Origin: Paenibacillus sp. YN15
Lineage (GTDB): Bacteria; Bacillota; Bacilli; Paenibacillales; NBRC-103111
Length of the DNA stretch: 64,000 nt
Reading direction: 5' to 3'
Assembly: GCF_003285005.1 (NCBI RefSeq)
Contig: NZ_QMFA01000032.1
Location: forward strand, 19,001-83,000
This document shows positions 63,879 through 64,000 of this stretch, piece after piece. Position 1 is the first letter of the stretch. Each line of letters begins with the position of its first letter. The notes beneath the pieces were generated by a model. It made no database searches. It saw only the letters and a list, made by a program, of their open reading frames with translations, and was not told the DNA's origin. Made by a program: the position numbers and the translations under genes.

Positions 63879-64000
63879 AATAATGTCCTCCAGTCGAAAA
63901 ATGTGGTGACGATAACTCCTAGTACAACGTCTTGTAAATTCGTTCCCCATTAAACCACTCTGTTGCGTTATGGTCTTTTTCGGGTAAAAACCCAGAAAAG

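Noticed and set aside
62388..63953. 521-codon plus-strand frame opposite the GH97 gene
   Set aside because: The minus-strand protein has full GH97 signatures; the plus frame is a low-complexity shadow rich in Arg, Gly, Gln and His.

Overview
The window reads as a chromosomal segment of a Paenibacillus-like Firmicute. The signs are secreted proteins ending in S-layer homology (SLH) domains, a YesN/YesM two-component pair beside an LplB/YtcP-type sugar transporter, AraC/LacI/DeoR sugar regulators, CcpA-type cre sites, purine-rich ribosome binding sites and intergenic fold-back repeats. I see no rRNA, tRNA, CRISPR array, insertion sequence or phage gene. Nearly all genes serve polysaccharide capture, hydrolysis and sugar catabolism.

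Layout. 1-104: tail of a gene resembling threonine dehydratase. 282-1847: membrane diguanylate cyclase. 2676-4850: secreted clan GH-A-type hydrolase, convergent with an AraC regulator (4887-5693). 5848-8435: two overlapping genes, a small Rossmann-like protein and an FAD-dependent oxidoreductase. 8607-12374: LacI regulator, then RraA-like protein, SDR and mannonate dehydratase, with LacI-type operators before both the regulator and the enzymes. 12466-12590: remnant of the 5848 gene. 12685-14952: AraC regulator divergent from a second FAD oxidoreductase. 15188-22234: operon for a GH-A-like enzyme, a WG-repeat/cohesin-like/SLH protein and a dockerin-like protein. 22428-29366: giant SLH-anchored GH74 enzyme. 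29537-32476: beta-phosphoglucomutase/GH65 fusion. 32786-35968 (minus): secreted multidomain GH-A enzyme. 36178-48153: YesN, YesM, two permeases, solute-binding lipoprotein, third FAD oxidoreductase, GH3 and GH2 enzymes. 48209-51923: class II aldolase divergent from PfkB kinase, lyxose-isomerase-like cupin and DeoR regulator. 52089-53036: Rpn/PD-(D/E)XK-like protein. 53994-58503 (minus): second GH74 gene, frameshifted. 58504-59944: decayed DNA, including a broken third copy of the GH-A-like gene. 59945-63878 (minus): GH97, sugar isomerase/epimerase-like protein and alpha/beta hydrolase.

How it fits together. Secreted and cell-wall-bound GH74 and GH-A enzymes would cut a plant beta-glucan, xyloglucan being the best guess from GH74. 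The LplB/YtcP system would import oligosaccharides. GH2, GH3, GH97 and GH65 enzymes would finish them, and the isomerase, kinase, aldolase and mannonate branches would feed central metabolism.

Two structures stand out. First, six loci share one composite promoter: a 20-bp-spaced direct repeat next to the -35 position, a -10 box, and in five of them a cre-like site overlapping the -10. This ties most of the secreted enzymes and the GH65 fusion into one regulon. Second, four intergenic modules of about 180-190 bp each carry four 20-22-bp units in the order forward, forward, reverse, reverse at about 50-bp spacing; unit sequence differs between modules but the geometry is kept.
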